Made by a program: the position numbers and the translations under genes. Positions 1 through 5,401 of a stretch of 5,401 nucleotides of DNA are shown in pieces. The notes under the pieces were generated by a model, which made no database searches, was not told where the DNA came from, and saw only the letters and a program-made list of their open reading frames with translations. The stretch lies in the NCBI GenBank assembly GCA_013695265.1, contig JACDAU010000349.1, forward strand, positions 1 through 5,401, in the 5' to 3' direction. The stretch is from Chloroflexia bacterium (lineage in GTDB: Bacteria > Chloroflexota > Chloroflexia > Thermobaculales > Thermobaculaceae). The first letter of the stretch is position 1. Each line of letters starts with the position of its first letter.

Positions 1-232
1 TGGAGGTCCGGGTCGGGGCAGCGACGAGGATCAGCCCGGCCTGTGGAACCTCCCGCGCCAAGTCCAGAGAGCCGCCCTGTATGGCGCCGCGTTCCAGGGC
101 GCGGTCGAGCGTTTCCTGGCTGCGCGAGACGCCGCGAACGAGGACGCCACCCTCGCGGAGGCGCAGGCCGACGGAGCCGCCGATGAGGCCGAGGCCGACG
201 ATGAGCACGGGAGGGAGTGGAACAGTTGTCAC
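1..232 (-). CDS. tyrA: Prephenate (or arogenate) dehydrogenase, N-terminal part, cut by window edge
   Basis: This is the first 77 codons of a tyrosine-pathway dehydrogenase, which oxidatively decarboxylates prephenate to 4-hydroxyphenylpyruvate with NAD(P)+ in the cytoplasm. The translation opens with an NAD-binding Rossmann strand-loop-helix, VLIVGLGLIGGSVGLRLR, carrying the GLGLIG dinucleotide motif at residues 13-18. It continues with a helix of the form SRSQETLDRALERGAI and then LILVAAP, the order seen at the start of TyrA proteins. The catalytic and dimerisation regions lie outside the window, so prephenate and arogenate specificity cannot be told apart. I chose GTG at 232 as the start because an in-frame TGA lies a few codons upstream and the purine-rich GAGGGTGA (245-252), inside the end of hicA, can act as ribosome binding site. 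GTG at 208 is the alternative. The start is 5 bases after the hicA stop, so translation may be coupled. Other Rossmann dehydrogenases are possible but fit less well. Confidence 0.85.
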   Translation of the reverse strand, partial: MTTVPLPPVLIVGLGLIGGSVGLRLREGGVLVRGVSRSQETLDRALERGAIQGGSLDLAREVPQAGLILVAAPTRTS

Positions 233-237
233 AATTA

Positions 238-444
238 CTACAGGTCACCCTCGGATAGTTCGGCATCCTTGAGCAAGCGGCGGAGAAGCCCAGGAGCCAG
301 GTCTTTGTTTCCGTGCACGGGCACTGACAGGTGCCGGGGTCTGCTGGCTTGTTCGTATATGTGGTGGCTGCCGCTGACCCGCACGATTGTCCAACCTGCG
401 CGCTCAAGTGCCCTGCAGAACACTCTGCCGGAAACCGATTTCAT
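238..444 (-). CDS. hicA: HicA-type mRNA interferase toxin
   Basis: This 68-residue protein has the layout of the HicA/YcfA toxin family, small double-stranded-RNA-binding-fold ribonucleases that cleave mRNA and block translation until HicB binds them. Visible family features are an N-terminal helix ending in LERAGW (residues 13-18), the active-site segment GSHHIY (25-30) with the expected catalytic histidine, and the C-terminal block VPVHGNKDLAPGLLRRLLKDA (41-61). The length is normal and no key residue is missing, so the toxin looks intact. The ATG shares four bases (ATGA) with the hicB stop and has no good ribosome binding site of its own, which suggests it is translated by coupling to hicB. 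The order is antitoxin first, the reverse of the classical E. coli hicAB but common in this short-HicB group. The stop is 5 bases before tyrA. Confidence 0.92.
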   Translation of the reverse strand: MKSVSGRVFCRALERAGWTIVRVSGSHHIYEQASRPRHLSVPVHGNKDLAPGLLRRLLKDAELSEGDL

Positions 445-644
445 ACGGCGAACTCGAGCACCTTCGCATCGGGATCCAGGGCGGCAGGGTCAACGTCAAG
501 GGTCAGGAAGAGTTGAATGACGTCGCGCAGGTTCTGGTGGAGTTCCTCCATTGTGTCACCTTGTGTGTAACATCCAGGGAGCGACGGAACCTCGGCCCAG
601 AGGCGTCCATCCCCTTCCTCGTGAACGATGACCTTGATGTTCAT
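441..644 (-). CDS. hicB: HicB-type antitoxin, short form
   Basis: This 67-residue protein matches the HicB (formerly UPF0150) antitoxin, which binds and neutralises HicA. The diagnostic stretch is WAEVPSLPGCYTQGDT (residues 16-31), followed by the helix MEELHQNLRDVIQLFL (32-47). Together these form the partial RNase H-like fold of the family. Many HicB proteins carry a C-terminal ribbon-helix-helix or helix-turn-helix DNA-binding domain. Here only about 20 residues follow the core helix, too few for one, so it probably does not repress its own promoter. The ATG at 644 has a strong Shine-Dalgarno sequence 3 bases upstream. It sits 45 bp after the 107-residue protein gene with no promoter visible in the gap, so the pair appears to depend on transcription from upstream. 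Confidence 0.92.
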   Translation of the reverse strand: MNIKVIVHEEGDGRLWAEVPSLPGCYTQGDTMEELHQNLRDVIQLFLTLDVDPAALDPDAKVLEFAV

Positions 645-647
645 TCG

Positions 648-653
648 ACCTCC
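648..653 (-). promoter_or_regulatory. Ribosome binding site of hicB
   Basis: Read on the minus strand this is GGAGGT, complementary to the 16S rRNA tail, 3 bases before the hicB ATG at 644. It is much stronger than anything in front of hicA, consistent with antitoxin being made in excess and toxin being translated by coupling. Confidence 0.7.
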
Positions 654-689
654 CGCCTTTCCGTTGATGGGCGCGCGTCCCGCACCGGA

Positions 690-1013
690 CTATGCCCCTG
701 GCTGCGCTGTTTCGGCCTCGTACTCGGCTGCGGTGATCTCCGTTGCGCCCTGGATCTCGCTGCTGATGGGTCGCTTCCGGCGGTCGAAGCGCCAGACAGC
801 CTCGATGAGCTTGTAGCAGCGATTGCCAAGGATCTGCTTGCGCAACTCATATCCCGCCTCGTCGTCGCCTGCGCCCTCGTACACTGGCGAGAGGTCGGTG
901 CCGGGGTTGATGCGGACGCGGATCGGCTCGCCGCAAGTGTCGCAGCGGACGTATAGATAGATACCGGCGTCGCGCGCCGGGGAACCACCAAAGAGACGTT
1001 TGAGCAAGCCCAT
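690..1013 (-). CDS. Uncharacterised CxxC protein coupled to metG
   Basis: This 107-residue protein has no function I can name. It opens with a short amphipathic segment, GLLKRLFGG (residues 2-10). A beta-rich region YLYVRCDTCGEPIRVRINPG (about 19-38) follows, with one CxxC pair at C24 and C27, then a middle part YELRKQILGNRCYKLIEAVWRFDRRKRPISSEIQGATEIT with another cysteine at C66. The C-terminus is acidic and low in complexity. No signal peptide or membrane span is visible. The CxxC could be half of a zinc site, completed by dimerisation or by C66 and a histidine elsewhere, or a redox pair; neither is shown. The ATG at 1013 follows the metG TAG by one base, with GGGGA (1019-1023) as a weak ribosome binding site, so the two genes are very likely translated together. 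I recall similar small proteins as conserved hypotheticals in Chloroflexota, which supports a real gene. Confidence 0.85.
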   Translation of the reverse strand: MGLLKRLFGGSPARDAGIYLYVRCDTCGEPIRVRINPGTDLSPVYEGAGDDEAGYELRKQILGNRCYKLIEAVWRFDRRKRPISSEIQGATEITAAEYEAETAQPGA

Positions 1014-1014
1014 G

Positions 1015-2700
<1,686 letters not shown>

Positions 2701-2752
2701 CTGCGCGTCGTACTCTCTCTCGGCTGGGGGATATTCGTGCTCGAACCGGGAC

Positions 2753-2769
2753 GGCGCGATCGATGCGCC
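2753..2769 (-). other. Small hairpin at the end of the glycosyltransferase gene
   Basis: GGCGC (2753-2757) and GCGCC (2765-2769) form a 5-bp inverted repeat around a 7-base loop, touching the glycosyltransferase stop codon. No T-run follows on the minus strand, so it is more likely to be a weak pause or mRNA-stability element than a terminator. It does not change the view that metG can be read through from upstream. Confidence 0.3.
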
Positions 2770-3542
2770 TAGCCTGAGTGGCTATTATACCTGCCGCGGA
2801 TATCGTTGAGGCGGACCTGGGTGATGTCCTTGAACATGCGGTACGAGTCGAGCACGGGCCGCACCTTGGACCCCCGCCCATAGTGCCACTCGACGCCGAC
2901 CTCCTGCACGCGATAGCCCCGACGCCGGGCGACCTGCAGTACCTCGACATCCAGTCCCGTTACCATGGGCCCGGAGACGGGCTGGGCGTTCTCGGCGTAC
3001 AGGCGGAGGCTGCTGAAGATGTCGCGGGCGGCGTCGGCGCGGAAGAGCTTGAAGCCGCACTGGGTGTCCTGGTGGGGGCTGCCGGTGATGAGCCGGACGG
3101 CGAGGTTAAAGACCCTGCCCATAAGGTGGCGGTACGCGGGCTCGCCATATCGGCGCGCGCCGGGACCCTCGCGGCTGCCGATGGCGATATCATAGCCGTC
3201 GTCGAGGCACTGCATGAGCTCGCTTGCCTGGCCAATGGGGGCGGAGAGGTCGGCGTCAGTCATCAGGACCCGCTCCCCGCTGGCGGCGAGCACACCCGTG
3301 CGCACGGCGTACGCTTTGCCACAGTGCGCGAGCGGGAGGAGGGTGAGGCGAGGATACCGCGCCGTGAGCTGCCGCACAATGCTGGTGGTGCGGTCCGTGC
3401 TGCCGTCATCCACAACAATAATCTCGTACGTGTAGCCCTGCGCCGAGAGGAAGTTTACGACGAGGGGGATGGTACCTGGCAGGCGTTGGGCCTCATTGTA
3501 TGCGGGGATAATCACGGAGAGAAAAGGCCGACTCGCAGCCAC
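2769..3542 (-). CDS. Family 2 glycosyltransferase, polyprenyl-phosphate glucosyl/mannosyltransferase-like
   Basis: This 257-residue GT-A fold enzyme probably moves a sugar from a UDP- or GDP-donor onto an undecaprenyl-phosphate-type lipid carrier at the cytoplasmic membrane face, for later use in glycan or glycoprotein assembly. It opens with LSVIIPAYNEAQRLPGT, then VVDDGSTD (residues 44-50 region) for nucleotide binding, TDADLSAP (95-102) as the metal-binding DxD equivalent, IAIGSREGPGARR, and QDTQCGFKLF (158-167). It ends with GSKVRPVLDSYRMFKDI. This order closely follows the dolichyl-phosphate beta-glucosyltransferase (ALG5/DPG synthase-like) branch of GT2. No transmembrane segment is visible, so it would be peripheral. 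Donor and acceptor cannot be read from sequence. I chose GTG at 3542 because AGGAGG lies 5 bases upstream; the in-frame GTG at 3548 overlaps that ribosome binding site. A strong promoter sits just upstream, so this gene probably heads the unit that includes metG. Confidence 0.92.
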   Translation of the reverse strand: MAASRPFLSVIIPAYNEAQRLPGTIPLVVNFLSAQGYTYEIIVVDDGSTDRTTSIVRQLTARYPRLTLLPLAHCGKAYAVRTGVLAASGERVLMTDADLSAPIGQASELMQCLDDGYDIAIGSREGPGARRYGEPAYRHLMGRVFNLAVRLITGSPHQDTQCGFKLFRADAARDIFSSLRLYAENAQPVSGPMVTGLDVEVLQVARRRGYRVQEVGVEWHYGRGSKVRPVLDSYRMFKDITQVRLNDIRGRYNSHSG

Positions 3543-3547
3543 GCGCA

Positions 3548-3553
3548 CCTCCT
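3548..3553 (-). promoter_or_regulatory. Ribosome binding site that fixes the glycosyltransferase start
   Basis: On the minus strand this reads AGGAGG, 5 bases before the GTG at 3542. It overlaps the earlier in-frame GTG at 3548, which rules that codon out as the likely start. Confidence 0.8.
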
Positions 3554-3574
3554 GGATGCCGTTGAAGTTGAGTA

Positions 3575-3603
3575 ATTATAGCAATTAGCCTTCAGCGGTC
3601 AGC
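3575..3603 (-). promoter_or_regulatory. Sigma70-type promoter with extended -10
   Basis: On the minus strand the -10 box is a perfect TATAAT (3580-3575), preceded by TGC to give an extended -10 of the TGnTATAAT kind. A -35 box CTGACC (3603-3598, four of six matches to TTGACA) sits 17 bases upstream. Transcription would start near 3568, giving a short leader of about 26 bases before the GTG at 3542. This is the best promoter in the window and probably drives the glycosyltransferase, metG and the genes beyond. Confidence 0.75.
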
Positions 3604-3621
3604 GGCTGTGGGAGTTTACAG

Positions 3622-3687
3622 CGGTGGGCGCCACCGTTGAGCCGGGTAGGGGCAGGTCTCCGTGCCTGCCTGCGGGCCGCAGCCCGC
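3622..3687. repeat. Cluster of three GC-rich palindromes (REP-like)
   Basis: Three inverted repeats lie in a row. CGGTGG/CCACCG (3622-3627 and 3631-3636) has a 3-base loop. GGCAGG/CCTGCC (3651-3656 and 3665-3670) has an 8-base loop. GCGGGC/GCCCGC (3672-3677 and 3682-3687) has a 4-base loop. The middle unit, with its flanking GTAGGGGCAGG and CTCCGTGCCTGCC, resembles dispersed intergenic palindromes I recall from Chloroflexota genomes. Only one copy is visible here, so calling it a dispersed repeat is inference. It sits about 20 bases upstream of the -35 box of the promoter at 3575-3603. Confidence 0.5.
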
Positions 3688-3825
3688 CTCTGCCATTCTG
3701 GATGTTCCATCTTCTTGCTCACCGCTGTAGGAAACGGGGTGGGTGTTGTGGCTGGGCTGCCGTGATCGGGGAGTCAGTACCGCGTCGGAGCGCGTCATGA
3801 ACCTGGAATACCACGGGAGTGCGGC

Positions 3826-3863
3826 CACGCGCCCGGTCTGATTCTGGGTGAACCGGGCGCGTG
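3826..3863 (-). terminator. Strong hairpin after the CHRD gene, probable terminator
   Basis: A perfect 12-bp inverted repeat, CACGCGCCCGGT (3826-3837) and ACCGGGCGCGTG (3852-3863), encloses a 14-base loop and begins 26 bases beyond the CHRD stop codon. The stem is very GC-rich. No T-run follows on the minus strand, so it departs from the classical intrinsic terminator; such U-less hairpins are often proposed as terminators or 3'-end stabilisers in high-GC bacteria. Its position and stem strength make a role at the end of the CHRD transcript likely. Confidence 0.6.
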
Positions 3864-3889
3864 CAGCGGCTGAACGACGGGAACGCGGG

Positions 3890-4354
3890 CTACTTCGCGA
3901 GCTGACCTCGAATTGAACCGGCTCGGTACTCATCGTTATGCAGGTTCACGTAGTAGTCTTCGGGGTTCTGGATGATGCCCAGGATCAGACTGCGATCCGC
4001 GCTCACGCAGCCCTTGATCGTGCCGTCGGTGTCTGGGCCGGTGTCCGGAGCTATCGGGTAGAGTCCGACAACGACCGGGCCGGGGGAGTCGGCGGGTGCC
4101 CGGTGAATGTGCCCTGCCGTGACACCGTTGACGTTGATGTACGTAATGGTGTAGCAGACCTGGCCAGCGCCGGGGTTCAACCGGAGGGAGGCGACACCAG
4201 TGCCGTCGGGATCACCGGGTCCTGGTCTCTCATTGGCGCCCAGGAGCGTCGTGGTGAACTTGCGTCCGCCGTCGTCGGCGTTTGCGGTGAAGGCCGCGCC
4301 TGAGATAGCGAGTAGCGCGATGATGAGTAGCGTGGACAATCCGAGCTTGCGCAT
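3890..4354 (-). CDS. Secreted CHRD-domain protein
   Basis: This is a 154-residue exported protein with a single CHRD domain, a beta-rich module first defined in the BMP antagonist chordin and widespread in bacterial secreted proteins of unknown function. The N-terminus is a clear Sec signal peptide: MRK, a hydrophobic core LSTLLIIALLAISGAAF (about 6-22), and a likely cleavage after TANA (residue 26). There is no lipobox cysteine, so it should be released or wall-associated. The mature part shows the family pattern: FTTTLLGANERPG (33-45), GTGVASLRLN (51-60), the GHIH motif (81-84) and the closing YYVNLHNDEYRAGSIRGQL (134-152). C67 and C116 are the only cysteines and could form a disulfide outside the cell. 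The ATG at 4354 is chosen because AGGAGG lies just upstream and a signal peptide starts there; a GTG at 4384 would add ten unlikely residues. The gene seems monocistronic. Confidence 0.92.
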   Translation of the reverse strand: MRKLGLSTLLIIALLAISGAAFTANADDGGRKFTTTLLGANERPGPGDPDGTGVASLRLNPGAGQVCYTITYINVNGVTAGHIHRAPADSPGPVVVGLYPIAPDTGPDTDGTIKGCVSADRSLILGIIQNPEDYYVNLHNDEYRAGSIRGQLAK

Positions 4355-4358
4355 GATC

Positions 4359-4364
4359 CCTCCT
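4359..4364 (-). promoter_or_regulatory. Ribosome binding site of the CHRD gene
   Basis: On the minus strand this reads AGGAGG, 4 bases before the ATG at 4354. It lies inside the longer frame opened by the GTG at 4384, so it argues for the shorter protein that begins directly with the signal peptide. Confidence 0.8.
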
Positions 4365-4379
4365 TGTGTGCCGTACGTG

Positions 4380-4413
4380 GGCACCAGCGTGTGCCTCGTT
4401 TTTGGTACGAGGC
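4380..4413 (-). promoter_or_regulatory. Two overlapping hairpins in the CHRD leader
   Basis: Two inverted repeats share bases: GGCAC/GTGCC (4380-4384 and 4391-4395, 6-base loop) and GCCTCGT/ACGAGGC (4393-4399 and 4407-4413, 7-base loop). Because 4393-4395 belong to both, only one can form at a time. They lie about 15 to 50 bases upstream of the CHRD ribosome binding site and would be in its leader RNA if transcription starts above 4413. I could not find a convincing promoter in 4414-4555, so the leader extent is unknown. No known riboswitch class is recognisable. Confidence 0.35.
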
Positions 4414-4498
4414 GAGGAGGGAGACTGGATCTCTAGATCTGCGGTGGGGTAGCACGCACAATCCGACGGCAGCCTTGTGGTTTTCTGCGCGGACAACG

Positions 4499-4512
4499 CA
4501 CGGAATGCCGTG
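4499..4512 (-). terminator. Weak hairpin after the response regulator gene
   Basis: CACGG (4499-4503) and CCGTG (4508-4512) form a 5-bp stem with a 4-base loop, starting 43 bases beyond the regulator stop. The sequence CACGGAAT (4499-4506) is also complementary to ATTCCGTG (4548-4555) next to the stop codon, giving an alternative 8-bp pairing. No T-run follows. This is the only candidate transcript end between the regulator and the CHRD gene. Confidence 0.3.
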
Positions 4513-4555
4513 ACCGTACGCCCTGTTGCGGTTTGGCGTCTACTCGGATTCCGTG

Positions 4556-5287
4556 TCAGGACGCCTGTCTGTACGCCGGGAGGCTGGAGGTGCGACGGTT
4601 TGGACCGCGGCGCTCGAGGATGTAGCCCGATCCGCGCACATTGAGGATATAGCGTGGGTTCGCGGGGTCAATTTCGATCTTCTGCCGCAGGCGCCACACG
4701 AGGGCCTTGATGATATGCGCGGCATCGCCTTCGTCGAGGTCGTAGCCCTGGACCGCGCGCAGCAGCGTGCCGGGGCTGAGGCTCTTGCCGACGTTTGCGG
4801 CGAGGCAGCTCAGGAGCCGGAACTCGAGCGGCGTGAGGCGGGCCTCCCGATTCTGGATGCGCACGGTGCGGCTCTCAGCGTCGATACGCAGGTCGCCGAT
4901 GGTCACGGAGCGCTGGCCGGAGATACGGGCCGAGCGGCGCAAGAGCGCGCGCACGCGGGCGTTCAGCTCGTGGTCGTTGTTGCGGTGCACCACGTAGTCG
5001 TCGGCGCCCGCGTCGAGCACAGCGATGGCCTGCGTCTCGGAGTACGTGTGGGCAATGACGAGCATGCCGGCCCCACTCTCGCGACGGAACTCTGCGACTG
5101 TGCGCCCGGCGTCCGTGACGTTCTCGGGAAGGGAGAGCAGGATGCCGTCGGGTTGCATCTCACGAGCTTGCACGAGGCAGAGCCGGTGCGATGATGCCAT
5201 CACGACGTTGATGTCGTGCTCGGCAAGCCCGTCACGCAAGGACCGGACGAGGTTCATGCCCTCGGTGCAAGCAAGGACTTGGCGCAT
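4556..5287 (-). CDS. OmpR-type DNA-binding response regulator with degenerate receiver
   Basis: This 243-residue protein has an N-terminal receiver-like domain (about 1-117) and a C-terminal winged-helix DNA-binding domain (about 127-226) of the OmpR/PhoB family. The winged helix is well kept: LTPLEFRLLSCLAANVGKSLS (151-171), the recognition-helix region AAHIIKALVWRLRQKIE (189-205), and the wing YILNVRGSGYIL (213-224). The receiver keeps the fold signature AGADDYV (93-99) but has lost the chemistry. The acidic pair is TE (8-9), the phospho-acceptor aspartate is a serine (S52 in LLSLPENV), the conserved Thr/Ser is A79, and the lysine before the cis-proline is H101. It is therefore probably a transcription factor that works without phosphorylation. 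No histidine kinase is adjacent. The ATG at 5287 is preferred over the TTG at 5323 because GAGGAG lies 7 bases upstream and the receiver starts directly there. Target genes are unknown. Confidence 0.92.
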   Translation of the reverse strand: MRQVLACTEGMNLVRSLRDGLAEHDINVVMASSHRLCLVQAREMQPDGILLSLPENVTDAGRTVAEFRRESGAGMLVIAHTYSETQAIAVLDAGADDYVVHRNNDHELNARVRALLRRSARISGQRSVTIGDLRIDAESRTVRIQNREARLTPLEFRLLSCLAANVGKSLSPGTLLRAVQGYDLDEGDAAHIIKALVWRLRQKIEIDPANPRYILNVRGSGYILERRGPNRRTSSLPAYRQAS

Positions 5288-5294
5288 TGCTGAT

Positions 5295-5300
5295 CTCCTC
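5295..5300 (-). promoter_or_regulatory. Ribosome binding site that fixes the response regulator start
   Basis: On the minus strand this reads GAGGAG, 7 bases before the ATG at 5287, an ideal spacing. It lies inside the extension that the TTG at 5323 would give, so the shorter 243-residue product is favoured. Confidence 0.8.
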
Positions 5301-5326
5301 AGACTGTTAATTCCATAGATCAATGG

Positions 5327-5334
5327 TCACGTGA
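5327..5334. promoter_or_regulatory. Perfect 8-bp palindrome TCACGTGA, possible operator
   Basis: The palindrome lies about 6 to 13 bases downstream of the predicted start of transcription of the response regulator gene, where a bound protein could block the polymerase. Whether it is a real operator, and for which protein, cannot be told from one copy. OmpR-family proteins usually bind direct repeats, so autoregulation through this site is not especially favoured. Confidence 0.3.
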
Positions 5335-5345
5335 TAACTGTGCCG

Positions 5346-5374
5346 ATTGTATACTCGCCGCAACACGCGGGCAA
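5346..5374 (-). promoter_or_regulatory. Sigma70-type promoter of the response regulator gene
   Basis: On the minus strand TTGCCC (5374-5369) and TACAAT (5351-5346) are separated by 17 bases, matching the -35 and -10 consensus at four and five of six positions. Transcription would start near 5339, giving a leader of about 50 bases. On the plus strand TATACT (5350-5355) overlaps the -10 box and could serve a divergent promoter, but it lacks a good -35 box. Confidence 0.6.
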
Positions 5375-5388
5375 GGGATGTTGCTAGT

Positions 5389-5401
5389 ATGAAAGTACTA
5401 A
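5389..5401 (+). other. Possible start of a divergent gene at the window edge
   Basis: ATG AAA GTA CTA at 5389-5400 would encode MKVL, a common type of protein start, with AAGGGA (5373-5378) as a possible ribosome binding site 10 bases upstream. Only four codons are visible, so this may be chance. The same bases also form a TAGTA/TACTA inverted repeat (5386-5390 and 5396-5400, approximately). If real, the gene would be transcribed away from the response regulator. Confidence 0.2.

Larger units (their letters stand above)
3543..3889. other. Non-coding region between the CHRD and glycosyltransferase genes
   Basis: This stretch of nearly 350 bases has no credible gene. Going from the CHRD gene downwards it holds a strong 12-bp hairpin (3826-3863), a stretch from about 3691 to 3825 in which I see nothing I can name, a cluster of GC-rich palindromes (3622-3687), a promoter (3575-3603) and the ribosome binding site of the glycosyltransferase. 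An open minus-strand frame across 3616-3933 is rich in Arg, Ser and Pro, overlaps the end of the CHRD gene and resembles no protein family. Confidence 0.7.

Noticed and set aside
387..956. Plus-strand open frame of 189 codons across hicBA and the CxxC gene
   Set aside because: It runs antisense across three well-supported genes and an intergenic gap, and has no motif of its own.
2701..2768. Search for a T-box, SAM riboswitch or tRNA in the gap before metG
   Set aside because: The gap is only 68 bases. A GGTTCGAGC stretch resembles a tRNA T-loop, but no matching stem or cloverleaf can be built around it.
2778..3575. Plus-strand open frame of 265 codons opposite the glycosyltransferase
   Set aside because: Antisense shadow. 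No ribosome binding site or family motif, and the minus-strand protein is unmistakable.
3616..3933. Minus-strand open frame of 105 codons in the gap after the CHRD gene
   Set aside because: It overlaps the CHRD gene end, runs through the terminator hairpin and the palindromes, and its Arg/Ser/Pro-rich translation looks random.
4414..4498. Candidate minus-strand promoter with TTGTGC and TCTAGA-like boxes ahead of the CHRD gene
   Set aside because: The -10 match is poor at sensible spacings, and the better-looking TAGAGA would need a 20-base spacer. I would not call it.
4526..5194. Plus-strand open frame of 222 codons opposite the response regulator
   Set aside because: Antisense shadow of the regulator, with biased composition and no recognisable domain.

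Overview
The window is GC-rich DNA that looks like a bacterial chromosome. All eight genes I can support lie on the minus strand, so transcription runs from high to low coordinates. The mix of genes (a literal HIGH-motif MetRS of 561 residues, a secreted CHRD-domain protein, a reversed hicB-hicA pair and a small CxxC protein coupled to metG) suggests Chloroflexota, perhaps Thermomicrobia. That placement rests on family resemblance from memory and is not proven by the sequence.

Layout in order of transcription. (1) 5401-5288 is an upstream region with a good sigma70-type promoter, an 8-bp palindrome just downstream of it, and a possible divergent gene start at the very edge. (2) 5287-4556 encodes an OmpR-type transcription factor whose receiver domain has lost most of the phosphorylation residues. 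(3) 4354-3890 encodes a secreted CHRD-domain protein, preceded by a hairpin-rich leader and followed by a strong 12-bp hairpin. (4) 3543-3889 is non-coding. It holds that hairpin, a cluster of REP-like palindromes and an extended -10 promoter. (5) 3542-2769 encodes a family 2 glycosyltransferase of the polyprenyl-phosphate glucosyl/mannosyltransferase type. (6) 2700-1015 is metG. (7) 1013-690 is a 107-residue uncharacterised CxxC protein that starts one base after the metG stop. (8) 644-441 and 444-238 are a hicB-hicA toxin-antitoxin pair with a 4-base overlap. (9) 232-1 is the N-terminus of tyrA (prephenate dehydrogenase), cut by the window edge.

From the promoter at about 3575-3603 to the left edge, gaps are short (68 bp, 1 bp, 45 bp, overlap, 5 bp) and I see no convincing terminator. 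The six genes from the glycosyltransferase to tyrA are therefore best read as one transcription unit. It combines lipid-linked sugar transfer, tRNA charging, a toxin-antitoxin module and aromatic amino acid synthesis, with no obvious single pathway. The response regulator and the CHRD gene look like separate units.

I do not see a clear, undescribed multi-gene system. The points most worth a second look are the phosphorylation-dead response regulator with no kinase beside it, the hicBA pair wired between metG and tyrA, and the small CxxC protein coupled to metG.
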